In this document: positions 33,380 through 41,751 of the stretch, one piece after another
Layout of the letters: every line of letters starts with the position of its first letter
How positions within the stretch are numbered: position 1 is the first letter of the stretch
Source: Chelatococcus sp. HY11
Lineage (GTDB): Bacteria; Pseudomonadota; Alphaproteobacteria; Rhizobiales; Beijerinckiaceae
Length of the DNA: 64,000 bases
Assembly: GCF_018398335.1 (NCBI RefSeq)
Contig: NZ_JAHBRX010000001.1
Coordinates: 1,426,001-1,490,000 of the forward strand
Direction of reading: 5' to 3'
Translations under genes and position numbers: made by a program
Notes under the pieces: model-generated
The model's input: only the letters and a program-made list of their open reading frames with translations
Told to the model about the DNA's origin: nothing
Databases searched by the model: none

Positions 33380-33408
33380 GGGCGGGCGCGCGCACGGCGC
33401 GCCGCCCC
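33380..33408 (-). terminator. GC-rich hairpin after the initiator gene
   Basis: A strong hairpin of GGGCGGCGCGCC type with one bulge directly follows the stop at 33410 on the minus strand. It has no T-run; it may end or stabilise the early transcript. Similar GC hairpins occur at 33293-33317 and 32638-32665. Confidence 0.45.
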
Positions 33409-33409
33409 C

Positions 33410-34030
33410 TTAGCCGTCGTCGAATATCGAAACAGGATTGCCGGAGGCCTTTCGCTCTCTCCTCTCAGCCTCCATCCTCGCGGCCCTTGATGTGAAGCTT
33501 TCGGAGGGGCGCCTACCTTCTTTATTATTCTGGTCCCCCGTGACGGGGTATGGTTTTTGACCGTGACGGGGTAGTGGGGGATACCCCGTCACGGGGTATT
33601 GGGGCGCCTCTCCGATGATCGCCCAGGACAGAAATATCCGGCGTTCGAACGCACCATGCTTTCCCGTAGGGACGGTCACGCGGACGATGGCGCCGGCGCG
33701 CTCAAGCTCGAGAAGGCCGCCATTGACCTTGGACAGTGGGATGCCTGTTTCTTTTGCGAGGTGGGCGTCGCCGGCAAATGAGAAGCCGGAGGTGCCGGCG
33801 AGGTATTCCAACGCCCAGGCAAGCTTGATTGGGCGAGCCTCACGAGGAAACTTGGCCATCAGAGCAACGCGCCATCGTCTAATAAGATGCGCCCTTTCCC
33901 TTGGGCTTGCCCATCTGAGCGCCGTCTCCGGAACATAGTCGCGAGGGACGGCACAGCGAAATCGAGATGGGGGGCTATCGGGTGGGTCGTCGGCTTCCAT
34001 TGGCGCTGCGTGCGTGGACACCTCCATCAC
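33410..34030 (-). CDS. winged-helix protein, candidate replication initiator with internal repeats
   Basis: A 206-residue protein. Residues 60-120 form a winged HTH (LAKETGIPLSKVNGGLLELE, then RAGAIVRVTVPTG) as in many phage replication proteins and helix-turn-helix proteins of alphaproteobacterial phages. Residues 140-163 (PQYPVTGYPPLPRHGQKPYP) coincide with a cluster of 13-bp DNA repeats, see 33538-33598. The layout parallels lambda O, whose gene carries the origin iterons. A DnaA/DnaC-type loader is not seen nearby. The overlap with the DUF6074 gene (ATGA) links it to the early operon. Confidence 0.65.
   Translation of the reverse strand: MMEVSTHAAPMEADDPPDSPPSRFRCAVPRDYVPETALRWASPRERAHLIRRWRVALMAKFPREARPIKLAWALEYLAGTSGFSFAGDAHLAKETGIPLSKVNGGLLELERAGAIVRVTVPTGKHGAFERRIFLSWAIIGEAPQYPVTGYPPLPRHGQKPYPVTGDQNNKEGRRPSESFTSRAARMEAERRERKASGNPVSIFDDG
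33538..33598. repeat. iteron-like repeats inside the initiator gene, putative origin
   Basis: The 13-mer CCGTGACGGGGTA occurs at 33538-33550 and 33561-33573, and inverted at 33582-33594, where it lies in a 17-bp palindrome (33582-33598). Two copies are read as YPVTG and one in a different frame as LPRHG, so it is the DNA, not the peptide, that is conserved. That is the behaviour of protein-binding iterons. Confidence 0.65.
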
Positions 34031-34317
34031 CCTGACCGCCCGAGCAGCACGAATTTCCAGACCGCCGCCCTGATCGCACCATCAAGCTCACGCCGGGCTG
34101 CGTCGATCCGCTCCTCGGTGATGCCCTTTCTGCGCCAGGCCTTCACCTGAATATCAAGCTGGACTTGAACGTGCTTCCCTCCGGCTGCAGCCGATAAGCC
34201 GGCGACGATCTCGGCATGGCGCGTCACGAAATCGAGCCGGCGGGCTGGTGGGAAGATTACGAGCGTGGCGCTGGTCGTGGGTGCATTCAGAAGCGGCTTA
34301 CGCCGGTTGGCCGTCAT
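34027..34317 (-). CDS. DUF6074-type small phage protein
   Basis: A 96-residue protein with VIFPPARRLDFVTRHAEIVA, then AWRRKGITEERIDAARRELD and AIRAAVWKFVL. This arrangement fits the short DUF6074 family found in alphaproteobacterial phages; function unknown. ATGA overlap with the initiator gene and 20-base overlap with the upstream gene show tight coupling. Confidence 0.68.
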   Translation of the reverse strand: MTANRRKPLLNAPTTSATLVIFPPARRLDFVTRHAEIVAGLSAAAGGKHVQVQLDIQVKAWRRKGITEERIDAARRELDGAIRAAVWKFVLLGRSG

Positions 34318-34558
34318 CCCGATCTCCTTCGATCAAACTCATAAGGTGAAGCCACGCGTCGGCGCCTGGCGCGCATCGGTGCCGTGCATCGGCACTGATA
34401 GCCGCGATGACAATCGCAGCCTCGGCATCGCTCACGCCTGGGAACTTTCGGCGGATGGCCTGCACTTGAGAGATAGAAGGAGGCCGGCCGAGCCGGTCCT
34501 CCTCCAGAGCGAGGGCAACCATGAGGGCATCGCCATCGGGGCTGATGCCTACCTTCAT
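34298..34558 (-). CDS. small early-operon protein
   Basis: An 86-residue protein from the ATG at 34558, which overlaps the AlpA-like stop (ATGA) and decides the start. The sequence MKVGISPDGDALMVALALEE is followed by a helical core with RRKFPGVSDAEAAIVIAAI. No family recognised. Confidence 0.55.
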   Translation of the reverse strand: MKVGISPDGDALMVALALEEDRLGRPPSISQVQAIRRKFPGVSDAEAAIVIAAISADARHRCAPGADAWLHLMSLIEGDRDDGQPA

Positions 34559-34824
34559 TGGCGCCCGCCGTCGTCCGATGTCGATCTGCGGATGTTCTCG
34601 CTGATCCAACTGTCGAGGTCAGCGACCCTATACACAACGCGGGAACTGAGTTTCACAAACCGCGGACCGGCGCCTGTGACGCGCATCTTTGTCAGGGTTG
34701 AGGTCGAAAGCCCCAAGTATTTTGAGGCACCCGACGTGTTCATTACGGGACTGTTGCTTTGGCCTTGTGACGGCATGTCGCGCGCATCCTTTGCATTTGG
34801 CGGCATGCGCATAGATTTAGCCAA
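34555..34824 (-). CDS. AlpA/excisionase-like DNA-binding protein
   Basis: An 89-residue protein whose core (MNTSGASKYLGLSTSTLTKM, then RVTGAGPRFVKLSSRVVYRV) is a MerR-like winged HTH of the AlpA/excisionase type. The usual first words of this family are ASxYLGxSxSTLxxxRxxGxGPxFxK. Near the integrase gene it probably acts as directionality factor or regulator for excision. Several in-frame ATGs (34824, 34809, 34776) are possible starts. Confidence 0.8.
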   Translation of the reverse strand: MAKSMRMPPNAKDARDMPSQGQSNSPVMNTSGASKYLGLSTSTLTKMRVTGAGPRFVKLSSRVVYRVADLDSWISENIRRSTSDDGGRQ

Positions 34825-34869
34825 GCTTAGGCCGAATAAAACCCTGTCGATAAATATTCGTTGGTAGGT

Positions 34870-35796
34870 TTATTTTTGCGCAGGTTTTTTGGGTGCCCCT
34901 CCAACCTCCCAAGACCTATGAAATTCCTTGTGTTTTTTGACACGAGCCCATGCCCTATTCCAATCGGCAGGATCAATCGTTCCAAATTTCTCTTGGGCAA
35001 TTTCCAGTAGGTTTTTCTTCGTCCACCCTTCGGGCTTCGGCTTGCAAACGTGCTCTTGAATAAGAAAACCGACGACTGGCTTGACCAGTGGATGTGAGCT
35101 CTGCGGACGTCCCGGTTTACGCTTCGGCACGACGCCGGGCACGACGCCCGGCGCGAACATCACCGAGTACAAGACCGCCCCGCCGGGGCCGTCTGCCTCA
35201 CTCTCGACATCAGACTCATCGTCGTAAAAGGAAATGTCCTCGTATAGGTCTTGGACGATCGGGCGCATTTTGAAGTGGCGCCATTGGTCGGGCAGTATGC
35301 GTTCGTAGGGCGCGAGCGGAGAGCCGATGCGCGCCATGACATGCAAAGTGCCGATGATAGCGGCATCTTTGATCCTTCCCTTGAAGAGCTCGGACAGATA
35401 CCTGGCCAGAGCTTTTGCTTCCTCGAGATCATCTCGATGACGTTCTCGATCCGCGGGAGCAACGAACGCATCTTCGAACTTATCCGGGTAGCCGGAGCAC
35501 AGGGGATTATCCCACCCGCCCTGGCTGTCGCGGCCCCACGCGCTCACGGTCCCGTCGCGGATATCTACGCTGAAGCGGATCTTGCCGATGAGGACGTGGA
35601 CCGCGCTGGTGGTGGCGCTGATCGCTGACGGATGGACACGGAATTGCTGAAGCTGCGCGGAGATGTCGGCCAGGACTTCCTCCTCGCTCGACAGCGGTTC
35701 GGGCGAGAACCAAAACGGCGCGATGCGACAATTGCGCCAGCCAGCCTGAGGCGTCGACGCCGGCGCAGGCGTCGCCTTGGCCGTCGCGGCGTTCAT
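34870..35796 (-). CDS. hypothetical early phage protein
   Basis: A 308-residue protein, ATGA-coupled to the integrase stop. The C-terminal part shows a Lys/Arg-rich segment (VVPKRKPGRPQSSHPLVKPV) like an AT-hook and a helical tail. The middle is alpha/beta and unassigned. Composition is a little AT-richer than the phage late genes. Position suggests a role in excision or early regulation. Confidence 0.55.
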   Translation of the reverse strand: MNAATAKATPAPASTPQAGWRNCRIAPFWFSPEPLSSEEEVLADISAQLQQFRVHPSAISATTSAVHVLIGKIRFSVDIRDGTVSAWGRDSQGGWDNPLCSGYPDKFEDAFVAPADRERHRDDLEEAKALARYLSELFKGRIKDAAIIGTLHVMARIGSPLAPYERILPDQWRHFKMRPIVQDLYEDISFYDDESDVESEADGPGGAVLYSVMFAPGVVPGVVPKRKPGRPQSSHPLVKPVVGFLIQEHVCKPKPEGWTKKNLLEIAQEKFGTIDPADWNRAWARVKKHKEFHRSWEVGGAPKKPAQK

Positions 35797-37073
35797 GATC
35801 GCCCCCCGCGCAATTTCGTGACATTGCCGGCCGGCGGCCCGTCGCCCATTGCCGCGGCTATCGTCGAGCCGATTGTCTCCGACGCACGCTTAAGTGGGTC
35901 GGAGTCGAGATGTGCGTACCGACTTGTAGTTGCAGCCTGGGTATGGCCTAAAAGCTTCCCGATAATAGGGAGGCCGAGCCCCGCGCCGGCGCCATATGAG
36001 GCATGCGTGTGCCGAAGGTCATGGAGACGACAGTCTATCCCGGCGCGTTTGCTAATCGCCCTCCATGGTTTTTTCAAATCGGCCCGGGGCCTACCGGGGT
36101 CGACACCCGGGATGACGAAGGGTCCGAGCCGCTCCAGGCTGTTCAGAACCGCCAGCGCAGGCGCATTCAATATGATGGCCTTCCGCCCCGTTTTGCTCGT
36201 CGGGAGCAGAAGCAATCCACGCTGTAGGTCAACGTGCGCCCATTCGAGCGTTAGGATCTCGGACAGCCGGGCGCCGGTGAAGATAAGGAGGCGGATAGCA
36301 GCGATGGCGAAGGGATCGAGTTTCGTGCGCCGGTTTTCAGGCTTTGCCGCGTGCTTGGCACGTGGGCCTGCCTCGTTCACCTCATAGGGGATGCCATCGG
36401 TCTCGGCTTCGCGCAGGGCCGCGCCAAGGGCTGCTAACTCCTCGGTCGAGAGGAAGCGCTCCCGGCGATCTTCGGGGTATCGCTCGATGCCTTTGGCCGG
36501 GTTGAGCTCGCGCGGAACCCGGCGAAGCCTACCTGCCCACGAATATAACGAGCTGACTGCGGCCAGGACCCTATTTGCTTGATAGGGCGTCCTTTTCATT
36601 TTCAGATGAAGCCGGGCGATATCCGCCTCCGTAACGTCGATCGCCCGCCGGGTTCCAAGCTCTTTGATGACGTGCTTCGCAAGCAGGGCGCGATACTCCT
36701 CAGCGGTTCGAGCAGCGCGCTTCGCTGCCACATGATCCGTGAGGAAGTCGTCAGCCAATGCCTTGACAGTTACCGCGCGGCGTTCTTCTGCCTTCTCGCC
36801 TGCCGGATCGCGGCCGTGGGCGACAGCGCCCAAGATTTTTTTCGCAAGCCCCCTCGCCTCGTCAGGCGTCAGCCGACCAACGAGCCCGATCGTTGTCCGT
36901 TTGGCAGCGGCGCTTCGGCCGGAACCGTTCCTGTATTTCACCACGTAAGCTTTGGATCCTGCCGGCGTGACCCGAACGCCAAGGCCTTTGAGTTCGGCGT
37001 CCCATACGAAGTATTCTGCGCCGGTCGTTTCGAGCCCATCGACCAGACGCTTTGTGATCCGTTGCCCCGCCAT
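35793..37073 (-). CDS. int: tyrosine-type site-specific integrase
   Basis: A 426-residue integrase from the ATG at 37073, decided by GGGGGAG just upstream. It has an N-terminal arm-binding domain (QRITKRLVDGLETTGAEYFV), a core-binding SAM-like domain near residues 100-190, and the catalytic domain with Arg in FTGARLSEILTLEWAHV, HDLRHTHAS (H-x-x-R) and LLGHTQAATTSRYAHL with the nucleophile Tyr. It lies 162 bases from attR, the normal place for a tRNA-targeting integrase, and is expressed towards the island interior. The gene is intact. Confidence 0.95.
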   Translation of the reverse strand: MAGQRITKRLVDGLETTGAEYFVWDAELKGLGVRVTPAGSKAYVVKYRNGSGRSAAAKRTTIGLVGRLTPDEARGLAKKILGAVAHGRDPAGEKAEERRAVTVKALADDFLTDHVAAKRAARTAEEYRALLAKHVIKELGTRRAIDVTEADIARLHLKMKRTPYQANRVLAAVSSLYSWAGRLRRVPRELNPAKGIERYPEDRRERFLSTEELAALGAALREAETDGIPYEVNEAGPRAKHAAKPENRRTKLDPFAIAAIRLLIFTGARLSEILTLEWAHVDLQRGLLLLPTSKTGRKAIILNAPALAVLNSLERLGPFVIPGVDPGRPRADLKKPWRAISKRAGIDCRLHDLRHTHASYGAGAGLGLPIIGKLLGHTQAATTSRYAHLDSDPLKRASETIGSTIAAAMGDGPPAGNVTKLRGGRS

Positions 37074-37234
37074 CGCACTCCCCCTGTCCGTGGTTCCATG
37101 GGCCTCCCGTGGAACCACCACGAAAGAAATCCGTGGAACCGCGGGGAACAGAGGTAAGATAAAATCCACGTCAATTCAATGACTTATGAAAGGCAAGGCA
37201 ATTGACGGCAATCGCTTGGAGGTCGGAAAATCAA

Positions 37235-37280
37235 ACTTTTAATCAGTAGGTCCTGGGTTCGAGCCCCAGCGCGCTCACCA
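37235..37280 (+). repeat. attR: right 46-bp core of the island
   Basis: An exact copy of tRNA-Lys bases from the anticodon loop to CCA. Beyond it, host sequence with ATCAATAACTTA resumes; a matching 12-mer occurs after attL about the same distance away, so the phage attP flank seems to mimic the host flank. Confidence 0.95.
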
Positions 37281-37866
37281 CCTAAAATGCCGATATATCA
37301 ATAACTTACGACTGAATCTTAATAACGTCAACAGCCGAGCCAAGCCCGGTTTTTTCTTCGGGGCACGTATGGAGCACACGGGCCCCGGACACTGGACGCG
37401 CCAGAATCAGCCATGGGCTCGCATGGCGCACAGCGCACCGCGGGGACGTGGGCTGCTTTGGCCGAGCCTTGACCGGTTTCTTCGGCGCGAGCTTCTTCTC
37501 GGACGCGATGGTGCGGTCCGGCGCGCCGGTCACCAGGATGCTAGGCGGGTTCGATGTGGGTACACCCAGCGGACAACCCGAGCACTTGAGGGCCTAAAAT
37601 CGGCGTTAGGTATGGGGAAAGATGAACATCATGACTGTCTCCGCGAACTGCGCGGTATCGTCCGGGCCGTTGAAGAGACAGGCGGCGGCCTCCCGATGCT
37701 GCGGCTTGACTGCTCTGGTCTCAAGTGACCTTAAGGCCAACCGCGTCTGATCGCAGCGCATTGAGGAACAATTCGTCGATGCCTAAATCCAAACCGTTAT
37801 TGACAAAAATCAAGTACAATAGCAGTGCATGCGAAAAGCACGCTCTAGATCTGTAGAAAATTCGAA
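37281..37866. other. 586-base region after attR, no convincing gene
   Basis: Host-side sequence originally next to tRNA-Lys. A weak hairpin CCGAGC/GCCCGG followed by TTTTTTC near 37335-37354 may be the displaced tRNA terminator. Minus-strand 37306-37533 is open and rich in Lys, Pro and Arg (SEKKLAPKKPVKARPK) but has no supporting start signal. The rest shows no gene signature. Confidence 0.4.
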
Positions 37867-38139
37867 ATGGAAATTTTTGAAAACTCTGAACAGGCCGTCG
37901 ACAAACTCCGCGCAACGTTAGCTGGCAAGATACCTGAAAAAGCCATACAAGAATCACAATACTATTCCGATCATGACGAATATGCACTTTCCCTCGAATT
38001 GTTGTTATGGGGCGCGCATAATTGCGACTTCATCATGGACGACGAACAAAATAGTATCCTCAAATATTTACGAGACGTTATCGAGATAGAGAGCCATATA
38101 GATACTGAATTTCATTATTACTTTAAATTATTTATATGA
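37867..38139 (+). CDS. orphan immunity-like small protein (MafI-like)
   Basis: A 90-residue acidic protein (SQYYSDHDEYALSLELLLWG in the middle). The EYxLxLELL pattern resembles MafI-type and related immunity proteins. The gene is markedly AT-richer than its surroundings and stands alone outside attR. The start has only a weak purine-rich ribosome site. Confidence 0.55.
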   Translation: MEIFENSEQAVDKLRATLAGKIPEKAIQESQYYSDHDEYALSLELLLWGAHNCDFIMDDEQNSILKYLRDVIEIESHIDTEFHYYFKLFI

Positions 38140-38385
38140 ATCTTCTTCGAGAAAGCCGATCCACCCACAGTGGCTCATCACGCAAACGCGTAAACTTCTT
38201 TTCCGCCGACGCCAGCAACTTATTTTGCCTCTAACTGGGTGGGCTCGCTTTCCCACTTTCAAGCCTGAGATGCAAGACATAGGTCTGGCTCGCAGGTCAA
38301 TTGAGGCTAAGACTGTTCCAATTGAAGCGCAAAAAAGAACGAGTGCGGGTTCATTTCCAGCGCTCGCGATTGTACGGGAATTGCT

Positions 38386-39081
38386 CTAAGACTGGAAAAG
38401 ACGGCTGTACTGGGTTTCATGCCACGCGCTTGCCATCGCCAGAGCCGGGGACAGGTTGCCGACGTCACGATCGTCGATCAGCCGCGCGCGGTCCGCGGCC
38501 TGCCCTATGGCTCCAACCGCTTCGACAAGAATGCGCTGGCCCGCCGTATGGCCGAGCGGAACGAGGCGGATCGCCGCCGTCACCTGCCCCTCCACATAGA
38601 CCCACAGCAGCCCGCTCAGCGCCTGAAGCGGGGCAATGCGCCAATGATGGGCCGCGAGCGCGAAGGCGGCGGGATAGGTCAGTCCCTGCCCCTGGAGGTC
38701 GGTGGCGGCCGGAACGTCGAGATCGGCGAGAAGACGCAGGAGCGCTTCCCCCAATCGTCGATCCTCGCGCTGGAATTCAAGGCTCTCGCGCCCTGCCGCC
38801 AGCCAGGCATCCGCCGCCCGGAAACCCTCGGCATCGCCTGCCCCCAGAGCCGTGGCCATACGCCAGAACAGAGCACCATCCAGTTGCGCGACATTGGCCT
38901 GAAGTGTGCCAAGAATCCAGTCACGCGCCGTCGCCTCGTCGGATACCCACCCGGCCTGCACAGCGGCCTCAAGTCCACGGGAATAGGAGAACCCGCCGAC
39001 GGGCAGCCCCTGGCTGACCAGCCGCAGCAAATGCAGGGGTATCGTTTGTTGCTCGGCAGGCAGGCGCGAAGCAGCTTCCAT
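38386..39081 (-). CDS. ureF: urease accessory protein UreF
   Basis: A 231-residue UreF. Typical marks are LRLVSQGLPVGGFSYSRGLE near residue 20 and QGQGLTYPAAFALAAHHWRI near residue 130. UreF binds UreD/UreH on apo-urease and gates the GTPase UreG during nickel insertion. It is the last gene of the leftward ureE-ureG-ureF unit. Confidence 0.93.
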   Translation of the reverse strand: MEAASRLPAEQQTIPLHLLRLVSQGLPVGGFSYSRGLEAAVQAGWVSDEATARDWILGTLQANVAQLDGALFWRMATALGAGDAEGFRAADAWLAAGRESLEFQREDRRLGEALLRLLADLDVPAATDLQGQGLTYPAAFALAAHHWRIAPLQALSGLLWVYVEGQVTAAIRLVPLGHTAGQRILVEAVGAIGQAADRARLIDDRDVGNLSPALAMASAWHETQYSRLFQS

Positions 39082-39148
39082 GAATCACGTCCCGGCCGGA
39101 TCAGTTTGTTCCAAGGTCAGTTTGTTCCGAGGCTAGCCTGGTTGAGGA

Positions 39149-39799
39149 TCAGCTTGCCTGCAAGTCGGCCTGCTTGCGCCGGTTTTCCGACAGCCCGCCG
39201 TATTCGACGATGAAGTCGATGATGCGCTCGAGGCCCTTGCCCCGCGAGAGATCGGTGAAACCGAAAGGCCGCTTGCCGCGCATCCGCGCCGCATCCGCCT
39301 GCATGATATCGAGATCCACATTCACATAAGGCGCGAGGTCGCTCTTGTTGATGATGAGGAAATCAGAGCGGGTAATCCCGGGCCCGCCTTTGCGGGGGAT
39401 TTCCTCGCCCTGGCAAACTGAGATCACGTACAACGTCAGATCGGCGAGATCAGGCGAAAAGGTCGCCGCCAGATTGTCCCCGCCGGATTCGACGAAGATG
39501 ACATCGAGATCGGGAATACGCCGATTGAGTTCGGCGATGGCCTGCAAATTGATCGAGGCGTCCTCACGGATCGCGGTATGCGGGCAGCCACCCGTTTCGA
39601 CGCCAACGATACGATCCTCGGAAAGCGCCTGCCGGCGCACCAGGATCATCGCGTCCTCCTTGGTGTAGATGTCGTTGGTGACAACGGCGATGGAGAACTC
39701 TTCCCGCATCGCCTTGCACAATTTCTCCGTGAGCGTAGTCTTCCCCGAACCGACGGGTCCGCCGATGCCGACGCGGAGAGGGCCATTCTTTGATGCCAT
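39149..39799 (-). CDS. ureG: urease accessory GTPase UreG
   Basis: A 216-residue SIMIBI-class GTPase that delivers Ni2+ to urease. Walker [17 protein letters not shown] is near residue 13, the metal-binding Cys-Pro-His is in [15 protein letters not shown], and [10 protein letters not shown] supplies the guanine specificity motif. It lies 67 bases before ureF and about 60 bases after ureE. Confidence 0.96.
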   Translation of the reverse strand: MASKNGPLRVGIGGPVGSGKTTLTEKLCKAMREEFSIAVVTNDIYTKEDAMILVRRQALSEDRIVGVETGGCPHTAIREDASINLQAIAELNRRIPDLDVIFVESGGDNLAATFSPDLADLTLYVISVCQGEEIPRKGGPGITRSDFLIINKSDLAPYVNVDLDIMQADAARMRGKRPFGFTDLSRGKGLERIIDFIVEYGGLSENRRKQADLQAS

Positions 39800-39860
39800 G
39801 GGTGAAAGCCCTCAGGTTAATCAAGGAAACGATAAGTGGGCAGCTCTCGCCCGGCGACTA

Positions 39861-40439
39861 TCAATCGTCCCGGGGATCGCGCTCAGCGTGAGCGTTTGAA
39901 TGCGGATGATGATCCCCATGAGCGTGACCATGGTGATGATGGTGATCCGAATGACCATGATCATGACTGTGGCTATGACCATTGTCGCGCCCATGGCTGT
40001 GGCCGGAATAGGCACCGCGCACCGGATTGAAATCCGCCACGATCTCCTCGACCTCGGCGCCGAGCCCTTCAAGCATCGCCTTGATGACGTGGTCTCGCAA
40101 GATCAGGATACGGTCAGGCTCGATAGCGGCGGCCAGGTGACGATTGCCGATATGCCAAGCGAGTTCCGTAACGTGGATGGGATCATGCCCACGGATTGCA
40201 TAGAGCTCTTCAGGCGCGGCCGCGATCTCGACGGTCCCGCCACCCTCGATCACCAGCGCGTCGCCAGCCGACAGCACGACCGCTTCCGGCAGATCAACCA
40301 GAAGCCTCCGGCCATCGGTCAACGCGATCACGCGCCGTCGCAGATGGCGCTCGTCATGCGGGAGGATCGCCCGGCCGTGGCTCGCCCCATGATTTGTGCC
40401 TGTTTCCGATGCCCGCCTGAGGGCTATTGCTCTCAGCAT
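39861..40439 (-). CDS. ureE: urease accessory metallochaperone UreE with His-rich tail
   Basis: A 192-residue UreE, which donates nickel to UreG. The start at 40439 follows GAAGGTGG; an upstream start at 40496 would add an atypical extension. The N-terminal peptide-binding domain ([20 protein letters not shown]) and C-terminal metal domain ([20 protein letters not shown] with GNRH) are present. The last 40 residues are a His/Asp-rich tail ([19 protein letters not shown]) that can store extra nickel. Confidence 0.92.
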   Translation of the reverse strand: MLRAIALRRASETGTNHGASHGRAILPHDERHLRRRVIALTDGRRLLVDLPEAVVLSAGDALVIEGGGTVEIAAAPEELYAIRGHDPIHVTELAWHIGNRHLAAAIEPDRILILRDHVIKAMLEGLGAEVEEIVADFNPVRGAYSGHSHGRDNGHSHSHDHGHSDHHHHHGHAHGDHHPHSNAHAERDPRDD

Positions 40440-40814
40440 TGTACCACCTTCGCTCACGTCACCTTCACTCGACACCACATTCGTGTCCATCCACAAGCAA
40501 GCTGGACATGCGCCACTCGAGCCATGAGATTAGGGAAGGCCGTTGTTTAGCGCAAATGCCGGTGCCGCACTAGTATATGGGCAGTCGTCATTTCTATATC
40601 GGATACAACAGCCGAGATTGCATACTACGGACAAAGACGAGCAGAATCTGAGATGAAATGTATAGCGGTGGGACGTATGGCACAGGCACCGGCTGTGCAG
40701 CGCCGCAATCGGCGAATCTGTTTGCCGCAATAGTGGACATATGCGATATATCGACCCCGAAACTAACGCTATCTCCGCGCAACTACTTGGAATGATTTGT
40801 TTAATGAGCCGCAC
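40440..40814. promoter_or_regulatory. divergent promoter region between ureE and ureD
   Basis: The 375 bases separate the leftward ureEGF from the rightward ureDABC. They are less GC-rich than the genes and hold no credible gene; both promoters should be here. A TGCATTCATG-type sequence lies just at ureD. No clear NtrC or sigma-54 (GG-N10-GC) box was found by eye. Confidence 0.45.
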
Positions 40815-41720
40815 ATGAATGCATTCATGTCTATTCCTCCCGCGGAGGCTGCGCGGCTGTCAGCCTCCCAGATTGCGCGTGCACGCTATGAAGCCCAGCC
40901 CAGCCACTGGCTCGCGGAACTCGAACTCTGGTTCGCGCCGAGCGCGGGTAAGACCCGGCTTATACGCCGGCGCCATTGTGGCCCACTCGTCGTTCAGCGT
41001 CCGTTTCACCCGGAAAAAGACGGCACCTGCCATGTCTATCTGCTGCATCCTCCCGGCGGTGTTGCTGGTGGCGACCAACTCAATCTCAGTTTCCATCTGG
41101 CCGCCGAAGCGCGCGCGCTGATGACGACACCCGGCGCCACGAAATTCTATCGTAGCGAGCACGGTGCCAGCACGCAGTCGACACGGATCGACATCGGACC
41201 CGGAGCGGTCTGCGAGTATCTACCCCAGGAAACGATCGTCTTTGACGGCGCCGACGCCGAGATTGAGGTCAAGGTCTCGCTCGCGTCCAACGCGACCTAT
41301 GTGGGATGGGATTTCGTGTGCCTCGGCAGGCCCGCAGCCCATGAGCGCTTCGAGACGGGCCGGATCAGCCAGCGCATCGAGATCGCGCGCGAAGGCAAGC
41401 CGATCTGGTTCGAGCGGATGGCGCTCGCCGGCGGATCCCCTCTTGCTCAAGCCGCTTTCGCGCTCGCCGGACAACCGACATGGGGCACGATGGTCTATGC
41501 CGGTGCCATCGCCGAGGACGCGGCTGAGCGTGTACGCGCCGCCATCGGCGACAGTGGCGAAGGGGCCTTCTCCGTCAGCCAGCTCGAACAGGCCGTCGTG
41601 TGCCGCTATCTCGGGCCGCGGGTCGCGGACGGCAAGTCCCTCTTTGCCCGGGCCTGGGATACGCTGCGAACGTCGTGCCAGGGCAAGGCCGCCAGCGCGC
41701 CACGCATCTGGGCAACTTGA
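40815..41720 (+). CDS. ureD: urease accessory protein UreD (UreH)
   Basis: A 301-residue UreD, a beta-helical scaffold that binds apo-urease with UreF and UreG. Recognisable are RRRHCGPLVVQRPFHPEKDG, HPPGGVAGGDQLNL and YLPQETIVFDGADAE, with RYLGPRVADGKSLF near the end. Candidate starts are a TTG at 40797 and ATGs at 40815 and 40827; none has a strong ribosome site. It is the first gene of the rightward operon. Confidence 0.92.
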   Translation: MNAFMSIPPAEAARLSASQIARARYEAQPSHWLAELELWFAPSAGKTRLIRRRHCGPLVVQRPFHPEKDGTCHVYLLHPPGGVAGGDQLNLSFHLAAEARALMTTPGATKFYRSEHGASTQSTRIDIGPGAVCEYLPQETIVFDGADAEIEVKVSLASNATYVGWDFVCLGRPAAHERFETGRISQRIEIAREGKPIWFERMALAGGSPLAQAAFALAGQPTWGTMVYAGAIAEDAAERVRAAIGDSGEGAFSVSQLEQAVVCRYLGPRVADGKSLFARAWDTLRTSCQGKAASAPRIWAT

Positions 41721-41751
41721 ACGGAATTAACGGCTGAAGCGAGGGAAGGCC

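Larger units (their letters stand above)
14901..37280. mobile_element. tRNA-Lys-integrated phage-derived genomic island, about 22.3 kb
   Basis: Bounded by the 46-bp direct repeats, with a tyrosine integrase 162 bases inside the right one and an AlpA-like gene nearby. Contents: an early/replication operon on the minus strand (37073 to 33410), fragments of phage regulators (30889-31742), and a minus-strand tail operon (29744 to about 20835) with tape measure, tail assembly chaperone and S49 protease. Accessory genes lie next to the tRNA. I found no terminase, portal, major capsid, lysis, relaxase or type IV secretion gene, so it is neither a complete prophage nor a conjugative element by what is visible. 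Confidence 0.9.

Noticed and set aside
32638-33408. Three GC-rich hairpins as a repeated mobile unit
   Set aside because: They share only GC-rich GGCCGG/GCGCGC content, not sequence of defined length, and are better explained as gene-end hairpins.
14901-37280. Island as an integrative conjugative element
   Set aside because: No relaxase, coupling protein or type IV secretion gene is visible; the identified structural genes are phage tail genes.
37369-37728. 119-codon plus-strand frame after attR
   Set aside because: No ribosome site, Arg-rich composition and no recognisable domain.
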